DNA of 64,000 bases from an uncultured Blautia sp. (GCA_934364795.1 CAKRMK010000008.1:1-64000); one strand, 5' to 3'. Positions 1 to 8,171 are shown, counted from the stretch's first letter. Numbers and translations: made by a program. The notes: generated by a model not told the origin, from the sequence alone.

Positions 1-593
1 GCCTGTTCCTCACACCAGGTAAGAAGTGCAGGGTAGGACATGGGCTCCTGATGATAGCAGCCTGCAAGCTCCAGGTTTTTTGCCTCCAGCATGGTTTTTA
101 ATCTGGCTTTTATGGAATCCTCTTTTAAATGAAGCAGATCCCCAAGACGAAGGGTTTTCTTACGGTACTTGTCACTGTAGGCATAGGCGATTCCACGGCG
201 GGTAGAACCAAAAGCGCTGCCAGTTTTTGCCAGCCGGTTTTCTTCTAACTCATCCTGTACCTTGTGCCATGGCATGGAGATCGTGGCACGCTTTGAAAGC
301 TTCAGATGATCCGGTGTAACCCGGATTCCTTTTTTCTCTATTTCATGGATTTCCCTGGAAAGATGTTCCAGATCGACTACCATTCCGTCCCCGAGGACGC
401 ACACCACACCTGAATGTAAGATGCCAGATGGGAGAAGATTTAAGACAAATTTACCCTGGTCGTTGACCACTGTGTGACCTGCGTTGTTGCCGCCCTGGTA
501 GCGGACTACTACATCTGCCTGCTCAGCTAAAAGATCGATCACACGCCCTTTTCCTTCATCGCCCCAGTTTATACCGGTTACTGCTGTAAGCAT
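1..593 (-). CDS. purA: Adenylosuccinate synthetase, N-terminal part (runs off the window start)
   Basis: PurA joins IMP and aspartate using GTP to make adenylosuccinate, the first committed step to AMP, in the cytoplasm. Reading the minus strand from the ATG at 591-593 gives a protein starting MLTAVTGINWGDEGKGRVID, which carries the family's N-terminal GDEGKG phosphate-binding loop, followed by NNAGHTVV, another PurA hallmark. About 197 codons are visible; the family is about 425 residues, so roughly half is missing because the window ends. An AAAGGAGG-like ribosome site lies just upstream of this ATG. It is divergent from the LysR gene at 776. The identification is secure; only the C-terminal half is unseen. 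Confidence 0.93.
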   Translation of the reverse strand, partial: MLTAVTGINWGDEGKGRVIDLLAEQADVVVRYQGGNNAGHTVVNDQGKFVLNLLPSGILHSGVVCVLGDGMVVDLEHLSREIHEIEKKGIRVTPDHLKLSKRATISMPWHKVQDELEENRLAKTGSAFGSTRRGIAYAYSDKYRKKTLRLGDLLHLKEDSIKARLKTMLEAKNLELAGCYHQEPMSYPALLTWCEEQ

Positions 594-695
594 TTGTTCC
601 TCCTTTGAAAACTGTCCGAGCTGCTGTTTTCCTATTACAATAAACTGCTTTTTGCCCCGTCACAGCTTTCTTTTTTATTCGGGTACATAATACGC

Positions 696-724
696 TTGAC
701 GTAGGAATAAGTAAAAACTATAAT
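696..724 (+). promoter_or_regulatory. Probable sigma-A promoter for the LysR gene
   Basis: TTGACG at 696-701 and TATAAT at 719-724 are 17 bp apart, about 50 bp before the LysR start. It lies in the purA-lysR divergent gap, where LysR autoregulation is common. The assignment is from consensus match only. Confidence 0.6.
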
Positions 725-775
725 TGATATGATTGGAATAAATATATGATATGATAAAAGAAAAGGAAAAATATT

Positions 776-1669
776 ATGGACGTAAATTTTGAGTATTACA
801 AGATCTTTTATTATGTGGCAAAATACCACAACTTTACCAAGGCTGCCCAGGCTTTAAACAACAGCCAGCCGAACATCACCCGTGCCATGAACTGTCTGGA
901 ACAGCAGCTGAATACTACTTTATTTATCCGCACTAACCGCGGTGTACAGCTTACTCCAGAGGGGGAGAGGCTTTATACCCATGTACTCAGTGCAATGGAG
1001 CAGTTTCAGGCAGCGGAAGAGGAGCTGGCAGACAGTTCCGGGCTTTCTCACGGAAGTGTGGCAATTGGCGCCAGTGAAACTGCCCTGAATATTTTCCTAC
1101 TTGATAAATTAAAAAATTTCCATATGACTTATCCTGGAATCCGACTGAAGCTTTATAACCATTCCACCCCGGAAGCCATTGAATCTGTAAAAAGTGGAAA
1201 GATCGATTTTGCAGTAGTTTCCACTCCGGCAGAGGTGGATTCCCCGTTGAAACAGATCATGCTCATGCCCTTCCAGGAGATCCTGGTTGGCGGTACCACT
1301 TTTACAGCCCTTGGAAGCCAGGAGCTTTCCCTTCGGGAGGTCAAGAACTATCCGCTGATTTCTCTTGGACGGGAAACCATGACCTATAAATTTTACAACA
1401 GTGTATTTTTATCCCATGGCCTGGATCTTTCCCCGGATACGGAAGCTGCCACTGCGGATCAGATCCTTCCGCTGGTAAAATGCGAGCTTGGCCTTGCCTT
1501 TTTGCCCCAGCCAATGGCAGCGCCCTCCCTTCTCAAAAAAGAAATCGTACAGATTCCACTAAAAGACGAAATCCCGGAGCGTCAGATCTGCCTGGTATAT
1601 GACAGCCAGCATCCTATGGGAGCTGCGGCAAGGGAATTAAAAAACACAATTGTAGCTGGGCGAATTTAA
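776..1669 (+). CDS. LysR-family transcriptional regulator
   Basis: This 297-residue protein has the normal LysR length. An N-terminal winged helix-turn-helix occupies about residues 1-60 (FYYVAKYHNFTKAAQALNNS followed by QPNITRAMNCLE), and the remainder resembles the periplasmic-binding-like effector domain (for example VAIGASETALNIFL and FLPQPMA near the end). It should bind DNA as a tetramer and respond to a small effector that the sequence does not reveal. An AAAGGAAA ribosome site precedes the ATG. The next gene, a DUF2284 protein, begins 9 bp after the stop, so the two are probably co-transcribed. Its target is unknown; self-regulation or control of purA or the downstream genes would be guesses. 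Confidence 0.9.
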   Translation: MDVNFEYYKIFYYVAKYHNFTKAAQALNNSQPNITRAMNCLEQQLNTTLFIRTNRGVQLTPEGERLYTHVLSAMEQFQAAEEELADSSGLSHGSVAIGASETALNIFLLDKLKNFHMTYPGIRLKLYNHSTPEAIESVKSGKIDFAVVSTPAEVDSPLKQIMLMPFQEILVGGTTFTALGSQELSLREVKNYPLISLGRETMTYKFYNSVFLSHGLDLSPDTEAATADQILPLVKCELGLAFLPQPMAAPSLLKKEIVQIPLKDEIPERQICLVYDSQHPMGAAARELKNTIVAGRI

Positions 1670-1678
1670 AACCGGCGT

Positions 1679-2152
1679 ATGGAGAAAATTTTAGTGGGTT
1701 GTAAAAAACTTGGATTTTCAAATGCGGCAATCATGGATACACAAAAACTTGTGTTCAAACCGGAATACCGAAAGTTTTGTGAAGAAAATCAGTGTGGATG
1801 TTACAACGTGAATCCCGCCTGTCCACCTGAATGCGGAACAGTAGAATCTATGAAACAAAGGGTATTCGCCTATGAAAAAGCGCTTATTCTCCAGACGATA
1901 CAAAACAAGGATATGGACTACAAAATGGCGAAGCTTGCGCACAATAAACTCACCGAACAGCTGGCCTCTAAAATAATGGAATCTGGAAATACCGACCTGC
2001 TAATCATGTCTGCTGGTCCTTACAGGCACCATTCCTGCATGTCCGCCTATTGTGTTGATGCCCAGGAAATGGCAGATGCGGTGGGAATGATCTGCTGGGG
2101 AACCGATGATAAGATACGGTATTTTTCACAAATTATATTTCATGGAAACTAG
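1679..2152 (+). CDS. DUF2284-type predicted metal-binding protein
   Basis: A 157-residue cytoplasmic protein rich in cysteines. Residues about 34-56 contain C-x-C-x5-C-x3-C spacing (CGCYNVNPACPPECGT), and further cysteines occur near the C-terminus in HHSCMSAYCVDA and MICWG. This pattern matches the DUF2284 family, regarded as metal or Fe-S binding, with no defined reaction. The gene starts 9 bp after the LysR stop without a strong ribosome site of its own, so translation may be coupled. I infer that the LysR regulator controls it in cis. Family call is from memory of the cysteine motif. Confidence 0.75.
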   Translation: MEKILVGCKKLGFSNAAIMDTQKLVFKPEYRKFCEENQCGCYNVNPACPPECGTVESMKQRVFAYEKALILQTIQNKDMDYKMAKLAHNKLTEQLASKIMESGNTDLLIMSAGPYRHHSCMSAYCVDAQEMADAVGMICWGTDDKIRYFSQIIFHGN

Positions 2153-2204
2153 TAATGGAAAACACATACAACGGTCAATGATATGGCAGACATAAAAATA
2201 TGAT

Positions 2205-2257
2205 ATGAAAGAGAAATCTTTCATCCTATTGCGGTATGATTATAACAATGCTATAAT
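2205..2257 (+). promoter_or_regulatory. Palindrome followed by a promoter upstream of the unknown gene/ThrE pair
   Basis: An inverted repeat ATGAAAGA-GAAA-TCTTTCAT (2205-2224, 8-bp perfect arms) lies immediately before TTGCGG (2229-2234) and TATAAT (2252-2257), which are 17 bp apart. The arrangement suggests an operator next to the -35 box of the operon starting at 2322. Confidence 0.45.
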
Positions 2258-2321
2258 CCCTCCCGAAAAGAGATAAGTACAGCTCTCATCATGATCCAAA
2301 CAGAAAAAGAGGCGTTTTAGT

Positions 2322-3128
2322 ATGAAAACAGTTTTACCAAGAGAACAGGCTGTAGAAGATATTTTTTCCAAAATCCTGGCTTCCCCGGAGGCATCAAGAA
2401 GACTTCGTGAAGTGTTTTACCAGTATCTGGATGATGAACATATGCTGGTGGATGAGGATCCGGACCACTTTTTGCAGGTACTTTTTCACGCTTACCAGAA
2501 CGGGGATGTAAGTGCCCTTCTTCTGGAATTGTGCGGAAAAAGTATGTTTGATCTGCTCCGCGAAGCCTATCTGATCCCAAGAAAATTTCATGGAAAGGCA
2601 GGAGAGAACCCAGTTCTTCTTACAAATGTGGAAGGGAAGCTTCTTAAAGAAGCTGAAAAGATGGTTTCCGCCCATGAATACGGAAAATTTAAAGAGACAT
2701 TCGACAGGCATGAGTGTGTACCAAGATCCCGACTTTACCTGGCAGATGGATATGACATTGTACGCTCTTACACGGATGGTCTGGAAATTAAAGAAGAAAA
2801 AGAAGAGCGCCAGCGTGGAATTTTAATCCTCTATGCACTTCCGGATACCTGCAAGCTGGGGCTTACAGAAGCGCAGGCCTATGCAGTTGTATGGAAGACT
2901 TTCCAGGAAATCCAGCAGGCAGCTCCGCGTGCAGTGGTTTTTTACGGACAGGAGACCGGCGTAAAAAAGGAAAATCCTGAGAAACCCTTCGATGAACTTG
3001 GCGTTCTGCTTCCCATCCATGAGTTTGAAAAGAAAATGCTCCAGCATATGGAGGAAATTGACGGGATCGTCCTTGCCTGCAGGGAGCGGATGATGGAACT
3101 AGCTGGAAATGACAGCCTGAAATTATAA
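2322..3128 (+). CDS. Uncharacterised cytoplasmic protein upstream of a ThrE-type exporter
   Basis: A 268-residue, strongly charged protein with no signal peptide or membrane segment. I do not recognise a family. It is mostly predicted helical at the N-terminus (DIFSKILASPEASRRLREVF), with an acidic/lysine-rich stretch around residues 155-165 (EIKEEKEERQ) and a more hydrophobic central strand (GILILYALPD). Its stop is 27 bp before the ThrE-like gene at 3156 and both share the promoter near 2229-2257, so a role linked to amino-acid export or its regulation is a reasonable but unproven inference. The ATG at 2322 follows a weak GAGGCG ribosome site. Confidence 0.7.
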   Translation: MKTVLPREQAVEDIFSKILASPEASRRLREVFYQYLDDEHMLVDEDPDHFLQVLFHAYQNGDVSALLLELCGKSMFDLLREAYLIPRKFHGKAGENPVLLTNVEGKLLKEAEKMVSAHEYGKFKETFDRHECVPRSRLYLADGYDIVRSYTDGLEIKEEKEERQRGILILYALPDTCKLGLTEAQAYAVVWKTFQEIQQAAPRAVVFYGQETGVKKENPEKPFDELGVLLPIHEFEKKMLQHMEEIDGIVLACRERMMELAGNDSLKL

Positions 3129-3155
3129 CGGAACTTTTCGGAAGGAAGTGGGCTT

Positions 3156-4487
3156 ATGCAGCCAGAGATGGTCAGAAAAAATCATATGGATGTGGAGTGG
3201 CATGAATACATCGATGAAAATGGCAAAAATACTCCCGTTATAAATGCAAGCATCACCGAAAAGGCTTCCATTATCGGACGTGTGGGGATCATGTTTTTAT
3301 CCTGTGGAACTGGAGCCTGGAGGGTACGAAGCTCCATGAATGCCCTGGCCGAAGCAATGGGAATTACCTGTACCGCAGATATCGGACTGATGTCCATTGA
3401 GTACACCTGTTTTGACGGGGAAAATGGCTTTACCCAGTCTTTATGCCTTACCAATACAGGGGTGAATACGTCAAAGCTGAACCGCCTGGAGCATTTTATC
3501 CGCAACTTTGAAACAGAAGGAAAAAATATGTCCGGGGAAGAGCTTCACAGCTATCTGGATGAGATTGAAAGGATCCATGGCCTTTATTCCCCGGCTGCCC
3601 TGGGACTGGCTGCCGCCATTGCATGTTGTGGATTTACCTTTCTTTTAGGCGGAGGAACAGTTGAGATGTTTTGTGCTTTTATTGGTGCAGGACTTGGAAA
3701 TTTCCTTCGCTGCAAGCTGACCAAGCATCATTTTACTTTGTTTCTAGGTATTGTTTCCTCTGTCTCCCTGGCATGCTTTGTATATGCAGGATTATTAAAA
3801 TTAGGGGAAATCCTGTTTGGGATTTCCATTCAGCATGAAGCAGGCTATATCTGTGCCATGCTTTTTATCATCCCTGGCTTTCCCTTTATTACCAGCGGAA
3901 TCGACCTGGCAAAGCTGGATATGCGTTCTGGTATGGAACGGCTTACTTATGCACTGATTATTGTTCTGGTAGCCACTATGTCTGCCTGGATCATGGCTAT
4001 GCTTCTTCACTTACAGCCGGTGGATTTCATAAAGATCCATATGCCTGTTGCAATGTGGATCCTCACACGGCTTGTTGCAAGCTTTTTCGGCGTGTTTGGT
4101 TTCTCCATCATGTTTAACAGCCCGGTAAGGCTTGCCTGTTCTGCGGCAGTACTTGGTGCGATTGCAAATACACTCCGCCTTGAACTGGTAGATCTTGCCG
4201 CCTTACCTCCGGCAGTGGCCGCATTTATCGGAGCTCTGACAGCCGGACTTCTGGCCTCTCTTCTGAAAAATAAGGTGGGCTATCCAAGGATTTCCGTGAC
4301 AGTGCCTTCTATTGTGATCATGGTACCGGGGCTTTATTTATACCGTGGATTTTATAACCTTGGAATCATGTCCTTATCTGTGTCTGCCTCCTGGTTTGCA
4401 GCTGCACTTCTGATTATTGTGGCACTGCCGCTGGGACTGATCTTTGCAAGGATTTTGACAGATAAGGCCTTTCGGTATTGTACCTGA
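3156..4487 (+). CDS. Threonine/serine exporter family membrane protein (ThrE-like)
   Basis: The 443-residue protein has a soluble N-terminal domain (about residues 1-145, with LSCGTGAWRVRSSM, the typical ThrE/YjjP N-domain pattern) followed by about ten hydrophobic segments from residue 148 onward. It therefore appears to be the fused form holding both the ThrE-N (DUF1212) and ThrE-C (DUF3815) membrane halves, which in many Clostridia are two genes. ThrE members export threonine and serine using the proton gradient. An AAGGAAG ribosome site precedes the ATG. It follows the unknown gene at 2322. Substrate here is by family analogy only. Confidence 0.87.
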   Translation: MQPEMVRKNHMDVEWHEYIDENGKNTPVINASITEKASIIGRVGIMFLSCGTGAWRVRSSMNALAEAMGITCTADIGLMSIEYTCFDGENGFTQSLCLTNTGVNTSKLNRLEHFIRNFETEGKNMSGEELHSYLDEIERIHGLYSPAALGLAAAIACCGFTFLLGGGTVEMFCAFIGAGLGNFLRCKLTKHHFTLFLGIVSSVSLACFVYAGLLKLGEILFGISIQHEAGYICAMLFIIPGFPFITSGIDLAKLDMRSGMERLTYALIIVLVATMSAWIMAMLLHLQPVDFIKIHMPVAMWILTRLVASFFGVFGFSIMFNSPVRLACSAAVLGAIANTLRLELVDLAALPPAVAAFIGALTAGLLASLLKNKVGYPRISVTVPSIVIMVPGLYLYRGFYNLGIMSLSVSASWFAAALLIIVALPLGLIFARILTDKAFRYCT

Positions 4488-4572
4488 CTTGATTCGTGTT
4501 TGTAACCAAGACCGCAATAAATGCGATAGGTGAAAGTGCGAAAAAAAGATATCTGATATAAATAAGAATTGT

Positions 4573-4606
4573 AAAAGTGATTTGCGAAATGGTGAATCAC
4601 TTTTTT
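4573..4606 (+). terminator. Rho-independent terminator after the ThrE-like gene
   Basis: Stem AAAAGTGATT / AATCACTTTT with a 12-base loop, ending in six T residues at 4601-4606, placed about 90 bp after the ThrE stop. Confidence 0.8.
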
Positions 4607-4608
4607 AT

Positions 4609-4664
4609 TTGAAAAATATTTTTCAAAAATCCTATTGACACAGAAAAAATCAAATTGCTACATT
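4609..4664 (+). promoter_or_regulatory. Perfect 18-bp palindrome and promoter before the transglutaminase-like gene
   Basis: TTGAAAAATATTTTTCAA (4609-4626) is a perfect palindrome. It is followed by TTGACA (4635-4640) and TACATT (4659-4664), spaced 18 bp. The palindrome could be an operator at -35 or simply an AT-rich curved element. Confidence 0.45.
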
Positions 4665-4706
4665 GGAACTGCAACAGGAAATGGTTTCGAAAATGGAGGG
4701 TTTGCG

Positions 4707-5492
4707 ATGAGAAAAGCAAAAAAATGTAACACAGGAAAGAAGAAATTCGTAGTTGTTTGGCTGGCATTGGTAGTTTTGTTCCTTGGAAGCTTTATAAGGC
4801 CAGTAGATGTCCAGGCTGCAAAAGTGAAACTGAACAAATCGGCGGTCACCATCTATCGGGGAGCTTCTACGCCACTGAAGGTATCGGGAAGCAAAAAGAA
4901 GGTAAAATGGAGTTCTTCTAAAAAATCCGTTGCATCTGTTTCGGCTTCCGGAAAAGTAACTGGAAAAAAGGCTGGATCAGCATACATCTGTGCAAAAGTG
5001 GGAAGACGTACCCTGAAATGTAAAGTGACCGTAAAAGAGCCGAATAAATCCAAACGCTTAAATCTGGCCAAGAAAGAAGCGAAGAAAATCGTAAAAAAAT
5101 ATGTGACTGCGGATCTGAATGTAAAGGAGCGGGCTTTTGTATTGTTCCGGTATCTGACCGAGCATTGTTCCTGGCAGCTAAACCAGTCTTCAGAAGCATA
5201 CCAGAATAACTATGGGAATGAAGCCTACGCAGCTTTGGTTATGAAAAAGGCTGCCTGCTCCGGATATGCAAAAGCGTACACTCTGCTTTGTGAAGCTGCA
5301 AATGTTCCAGTTCGGCATGTGAATGCAGGCAGCTGGACACACCAGTGGAATGAAGTGAAGGCAAATGGTAAGTGGATCAAGGTGGATGCCTATGGTGGAA
5401 CTTTTGCAGACACAACCGGAATTCGGAAATCCCTAAGAACTTCGAAAGAGGATCAGGAGCAGCTGGTGTTTCAATTTACAATTGAAAAATAG
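4707..5492 (+). CDS. Secreted protein with bacterial Ig-like domain and transglutaminase-like domain
   Basis: Starting at the ATG at 4707 (preceded by GGAGGG at 7 bp) gives 261 residues. A basic N-terminus and hydrophobic stretch (VVVWLALVVLFLGSFI) form a signal peptide, with likely cleavage near VQAA. Residues about 38-110 are a Big_2-type Ig fold (VTIYRGASTPLKV, WSSSKKSVASVS, GKVTGKKAGSAYI), which often binds cell wall or carbohydrate. The C-terminal half is transglutaminase/protease-like with a credible Cys-His-Asp triad: Cys in AACSGYAKAY, His in SWTHQWNEV, and Asp in KVDAYGG. Such proteins may crosslink or cleave peptides at the cell surface. An upstream in-frame start at 4635 would hide the signal peptide and lacks a ribosome site. 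Confidence 0.85.
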   Translation: MRKAKKCNTGKKKFVVVWLALVVLFLGSFIRPVDVQAAKVKLNKSAVTIYRGASTPLKVSGSKKKVKWSSSKKSVASVSASGKVTGKKAGSAYICAKVGRRTLKCKVTVKEPNKSKRLNLAKKEAKKIVKKYVTADLNVKERAFVLFRYLTEHCSWQLNQSSEAYQNNYGNEAYAALVMKKAACSGYAKAYTLLCEAANVPVRHVNAGSWTHQWNEVKANGKWIKVDAYGGTFADTTGIRKSLRTSKEDQEQLVFQFTIEK

Positions 5493-5520
5493 TATAGTGA
5501 ATGTGAAGGGAAAAAGGAAT

Positions 5521-5664
5521 ATGGAATCTTTTAACCAGTGGGAGAAGATGTTGAAATTAAGGGAAGAATTGTTGGAAGTTGAAGAGGATCGCCTTGCGGG
5601 CAGAGAAGGATGTAGTCTTGATGAATTGGATCGTTTTCTTGAAGATATACTAGAAGAAGGATAA
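5521..5664 (+). CDS. Small acidic 47-residue protein, resembles the C-terminal tail of Phd/YefM antitoxins
   Basis: A short ORF with a plausible GGGAAAAAGGA ribosome site and ATG at 5521. The protein is acidic and helical (KLREELLEVEEDRLAGREG then SLDELDRFLEDIL). This heptad-like, Glu-rich pattern resembles the toxin-wrapping C-terminal helix of Phd/YefM antitoxins, without the DNA-binding N-terminus. It starts 28 bp after the transglutaminase-like gene. A following 23-codon frame (5671-5742) may be the remnant of a partner toxin. It could be a broken antitoxin or a stand-alone small protein; confidence is limited. Confidence 0.4.
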   Translation: MESFNQWEKMLKLREELLEVEEDRLAGREGCSLDELDRFLEDILEEG

Positions 5665-5747
5665 GAGTTCATGGAGCAGGTTGCAAAGGTGATTGCCGTA
5701 AATGAACATTTTATGTCAGAAAAAGTAAAATGGTTTTTCTGATATAC

Positions 5748-5793
5748 TTTGCAAATTCCCACCGAATAGGATTATTCAGTGGGAGTTTGCAAA
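5748..5793. terminator. Strong hairpin between the 47-residue ORF and relE (convergent ends)
   Basis: Arms TTTGCAAATTCCCAC and GTGGGAGTTTGCAAA pair with a single mismatch around a 16-base loop that itself contains GAATA/TATTC. There is no long T run, but its position between two convergent transcription units suggests a bidirectional terminator. Confidence 0.5.
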
Positions 5794-5845
5794 CCTGTAG
5801 GGAAAAGGTTTATCCAGAAGAATGTAATCACTCAAAAGGTGCAGG

Positions 5846-6181
5846 TTAATCAAAAAGATTGTGTTTATTCGCTCTTTTCTGAGCAATTTCATATACTTCT
5901 TCGTCTGCTCGGACGCCGATTACAATAATCATCATAGACGATTCGGTACGGCGAAGCTGATATACAACACGCAAACCAGCAGAGCGGAGTTTAATCTTCA
6001 GAAGTCCGGCAAGATTAGTACTGCTGTGATTACCAAGCGGTTTTCCATAACCTTGTTCTTCAACAGGCAGAGGATTTTGCTGAACTTTTTTGATGGCTTT
6101 CAGAACAAGAATACGCTGACTCCCATCCAGGTCTTTTAAGTCTTTTTCTGCTTCAGGAAGGTATTCTAGTTTCCAATTCAT
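5846..6181 (-). CDS. RelE/ParE-family toxin
   Basis: A 111-residue basic protein of normal RelE length. Recognisable parts are LEYLPEAEKDLKDLD at the start, the central LAGLLKIKLRSAGLRVVYQL core strands with the conserved Arg residues, and VIGVRADEEVYEIA at the end. RelE-type toxins cleave mRNA at the ribosome, or act on gyrase if of the ParE branch; the sequence alone does not separate these. The start overlaps the antitoxin stop by 4 bp (ATGA), giving translational coupling, as is usual for such pairs with the antitoxin first. Confidence 0.9.
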   Translation of the reverse strand: MNWKLEYLPEAEKDLKDLDGSQRILVLKAIKKVQQNPLPVEEQGYGKPLGNHSSTNLAGLLKIKLRSAGLRVVYQLRRTESSMMIIVIGVRADEEVYEIAQKRANKHNLFD

Positions 6182-6501
6182 TCAATGTCTACCTCGTCAA
6201 AACCGGTAAGATCGTCTTCTGTAATACCAAGACGGCGGTTCATTTCTTCCTCAGAAATTAAAGTGGCAGGATTAAAGTGTGCCATACGTTCAGAAGCAAC
6301 GGTAAGAAGACGAGCATCATTTACCTCATCCATTAGACGGACGTATTCTTCAGGGGAAATGAGAACACATTCTGCAACGTTGTTTTTCATTACGACTTTA
6401 GTACCGCTCTGTTTCACATCTTCAAAAATTTTTCCGGCAAGGCCACGATTGAATTGGCTGATCGGAACCGTATTTTTAATTGCACTCATAACAGATGCCA
6501 T
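6178..6501 (-). CDS. Phd/YefM-family antitoxin
   Basis: A 107-residue protein starting at the ATG whose first base is at 6501, eight bases after an AAGGAG site; a GTG three codons upstream is poorly placed. The N-terminal half matches Phd/YefM (VPISQFNRGLAGKIFEDV, then VVMKNNVAECVLISPEEYVRLMD), which dimerises and binds the operator. The C-terminal half is acidic (LGITEDDLTGFDEVDIE), as expected for the toxin-neutralising tail. It neutralises the RelE-like toxin encoded immediately downstream and probably represses the pair's promoter. Confidence 0.92.
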   Translation of the reverse strand: MASVMSAIKNTVPISQFNRGLAGKIFEDVKQSGTKVVMKNNVAECVLISPEEYVRLMDEVNDARLLTVASERMAHFNPATLISEEEMNRRLGITEDDLTGFDEVDIE

Positions 6502-6558
6502 AATCGTCACTCCTTTCTTTACTTATATTATAGCAGATACCTACAAAATATCAACTAA

Positions 6559-6582
6559 TTAATCAGTATATTTACTGATTAA
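6559..6582. promoter_or_regulatory. 24-bp palindrome, candidate operator of the toxin-antitoxin pair
   Basis: TTAATCAGTA-TATT-TACTGATTAA has 10-bp perfect arms and sits about 58 bp upstream of the antitoxin start, where Phd/YefM repressors bind. The intervening AT-rich DNA could hold the promoter (TATAAT-like elements on the minus strand near 6526-6531). Confidence 0.5.
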
Positions 6583-6631
6583 TGTGCGAGAAAGGGGATT
6601 CTTTAGGTATTGCTTTTCGGGTGATGCTGAT

Positions 6632-6687
6632 TTTATCTCCTAATGATTGGAGCATCTCCTAAAAAATAGTGAAATTTAGGAGATAAA
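6632..6687. repeat. 12-bp inverted repeat with an extra internal copy
   Basis: TTTATCTCCTAA (6632-6643) and TTAGGAGATAAA (6676-6687) are perfect inverted copies; ATCTCCTAAA recurs at 6654-6663. Repeated sites like this are typical of repressor operators, but no adjacent regulator gene matches. The stretch 6583-6778 otherwise shows no gene. Confidence 0.4.
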
Positions 6688-6778
6688 TAACAACCTGGGA
6701 GATTGGTTATAAGAATTTGGTGGTATAAAAATTTATTGGGTTTGCATTGTTAGAGATTTTTGCATCCAATATTAAAAA

Positions 6779-7198
6779 GTGTATTTATTTGCAACCAAAA
6801 TGCGACACTATGCTGGTGATGACTTCATGAATGTGGATCCCTATTTTATTTCAGATAAAAAAAAGAAGGAGGGAATCTGTCTTAGCGTAAAAGGACTCAC
6901 AAATGGAGCTGTGGCAGTCCTGTATCCAGAAGTGATAAAAAAACTGGTGGAATTAATGGATGGGGATTTTTATGTGGTATTTAGCAGTGTGCATGAAGCC
7001 CTGATACACAACTCAAAACTTTGCAGCTTAGAAGAGCTTGAGAATTTATTAAGAACTTCCAATTCGAGAATGACATTCCAAAAGGAGTTTTTAACGGATA
7101 AGGTCTATTATTACTGCAGGGAAGAGGATAAATTTATTATGCTTCAAGGCAGTCTGAAAATGTTAGTTACAACAATCCGTATGGATGAGGAAAATTAA
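6779..7198 (+). pseudogene. C-terminal part of a DUF5688-like protein, probably truncated
   Basis: The open frame encodes up to 139 residues, beginning with a GTG that has no ribosome site; internal ATGs at 6800 and 6827 are equally unsupported. The content (AVLYPEVIKKLVELMDGDFY, then VHEALI, then an acidic LEELENLLR helix and TDKVYYYCREEDKF) resembles the C-terminal half of the DUF5688 proteins common in Lachnospiraceae, which are usually two to three times longer. I infer loss of the N-terminal half. Function of the family is unknown. It lies in a stretch full of other decayed genes. Confidence 0.5.
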
Positions 7199-7260
7199 AT
7201 GATAAGGAACGAGATGCGGCGGGAATTTCCTGCCGTATCTTTTGTTAAGAGGAGAAGAAA

Positions 7261-7843
7261 ATGTCCGAGGGATACGAATACAATTTGTTGACACAGGAGC
7301 TGCTTCTTCAAGGATATACGGCGGAACACTATCCGGACTATGTTCGAATCGGAAACGGAAGGCTGGGAAAGTCACCACTTGAAAATTCATGCGGCGGTTT
7401 TATATATACCAAAGATTATCTGGAAAAGAATTGCAAAAAGAAAACAGGAGGATATTTTTGATAAGGAATGGTGGAATGGCTATTCTATGCAGGCCTTGTA
7501 CGATCCGGATTTGAAGGTGGAAATTCTGAATGTTAGAGTTGCTACGCGATTGACGCGAGATAAGGCGCAGGATACTGAGGATGAAAAAGCCGGAATATAC
7601 ATTAGCTATGAAGCAGACTTTGCGAAAGCGAAGAAGAAGTGGAAACAGAAACGAAAAGAGAAACGCCTGGAGCAGACAAAAAGAAAGATTGTGAAAAAGG
7701 GCTGGGAGTCTCTGAATGATACAGAACAAAGATTTATGAAGAAGAGACTTTCTGTCGAACAGATTGAAGCTTTGCAACAGGAGTGGGTTACGGCAAATGC
7801 GCATAAGGATGAGGCTGAGCAGTTATGCAAACTGGTTATATAG
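7261..7843 (+). pseudogene. Uncharacterised gene in two reading frames (probable frameshift/deletion)
   Basis: An ATG at 7261 with a good AGAGGAGAAG site opens a 66-residue frame (YEYNLLTQELLLQGYT, HYPDYVRIGNG, ENSCGGFIY) that stops at 7459-7461. A second frame, open from 7340 to 7843, continues with about 125 convincing residues after the first stops: DKEWWNGYSMQALYDPDL, then a very basic Lys/Arg/Glu-rich coiled-coil-like region and a final DTEQRFMKKRLSVEQIEAL. I think these are the front and back of one damaged gene, possibly with an internal deletion, because the first frame resembles the N-terminus of a longer Lachnospiraceae family often found near DUF5688 genes. Two separate overlapping small genes remain possible. 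Confidence 0.4.
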
Positions 7844-8028
7844 ACGGTAAAAAAATAGAAGAACTGACAACTCCCAAAACAAGTAATTCTTATAGAGCAA
7901 TTCCATTTTTTGATGAAACTGAAGAGTGTTTTATCAAATGGAAGGAGAAGCAGGATTACTACAAAAAGAAACTTGGAGATAAATGGAGAGCAAAGCCTGA
8001 GTTTGGCAACAGAAAAAAGCATTTATAG
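7825..8028 (+). pseudogene. Fragment of a tyrosine-recombinase integrase
   Basis: A 67-codon frame contains GYIDGKKIEELTTPKTSNSY, RAIPFF and KEKQDYYKKKLGDKWR, which match the region before the catalytic Arg-His-x-x-Arg box of phage- and Tn916-type integrases (typically about 380-400 residues). Neither the N-terminal DNA-binding domain nor the catalytic tyrosine is present, and the frame stops right after the motif. A further 63-codon open frame (8007-8195) of lysine-rich sequence may be debris of another gene. This marks a former mobile element insertion at this site. Confidence 0.6.
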
Positions 8029-8150
8029 AACTTTCAGATGAATGGAAGATATATTTAAAAGAAAAAAAGGAATTGCCTAAGGAAAAATTTTCGAAATCTG
8101 ATTATGAAAAACTGAAATTATTACGTGAAAAATTTGTTTCCAAGGCAGGG

Positions 8151-8171
8151 TGGCAGGCGTTTCGCCTGCCA
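8151..8171. other. Perfect short GC-rich hairpin
   Basis: TGGCAGGCG-TTT-CGCCTGCCA, 9-bp perfect arms and a 3-base loop, lies 66 bp before the TTG start of the surface protein gene. There is no T run. It could be a leader stem, a transcript-end stabiliser, or a small repeat such as an REP-like element. Confidence 0.55.

Noticed and set aside
4635-4706. Upstream ATG of the transglutaminase-like protein frame
   Set aside because: It would begin on top of the promoter and add a charged extension before the signal peptide; the ATG at 4707 has GGAGGG at proper spacing.
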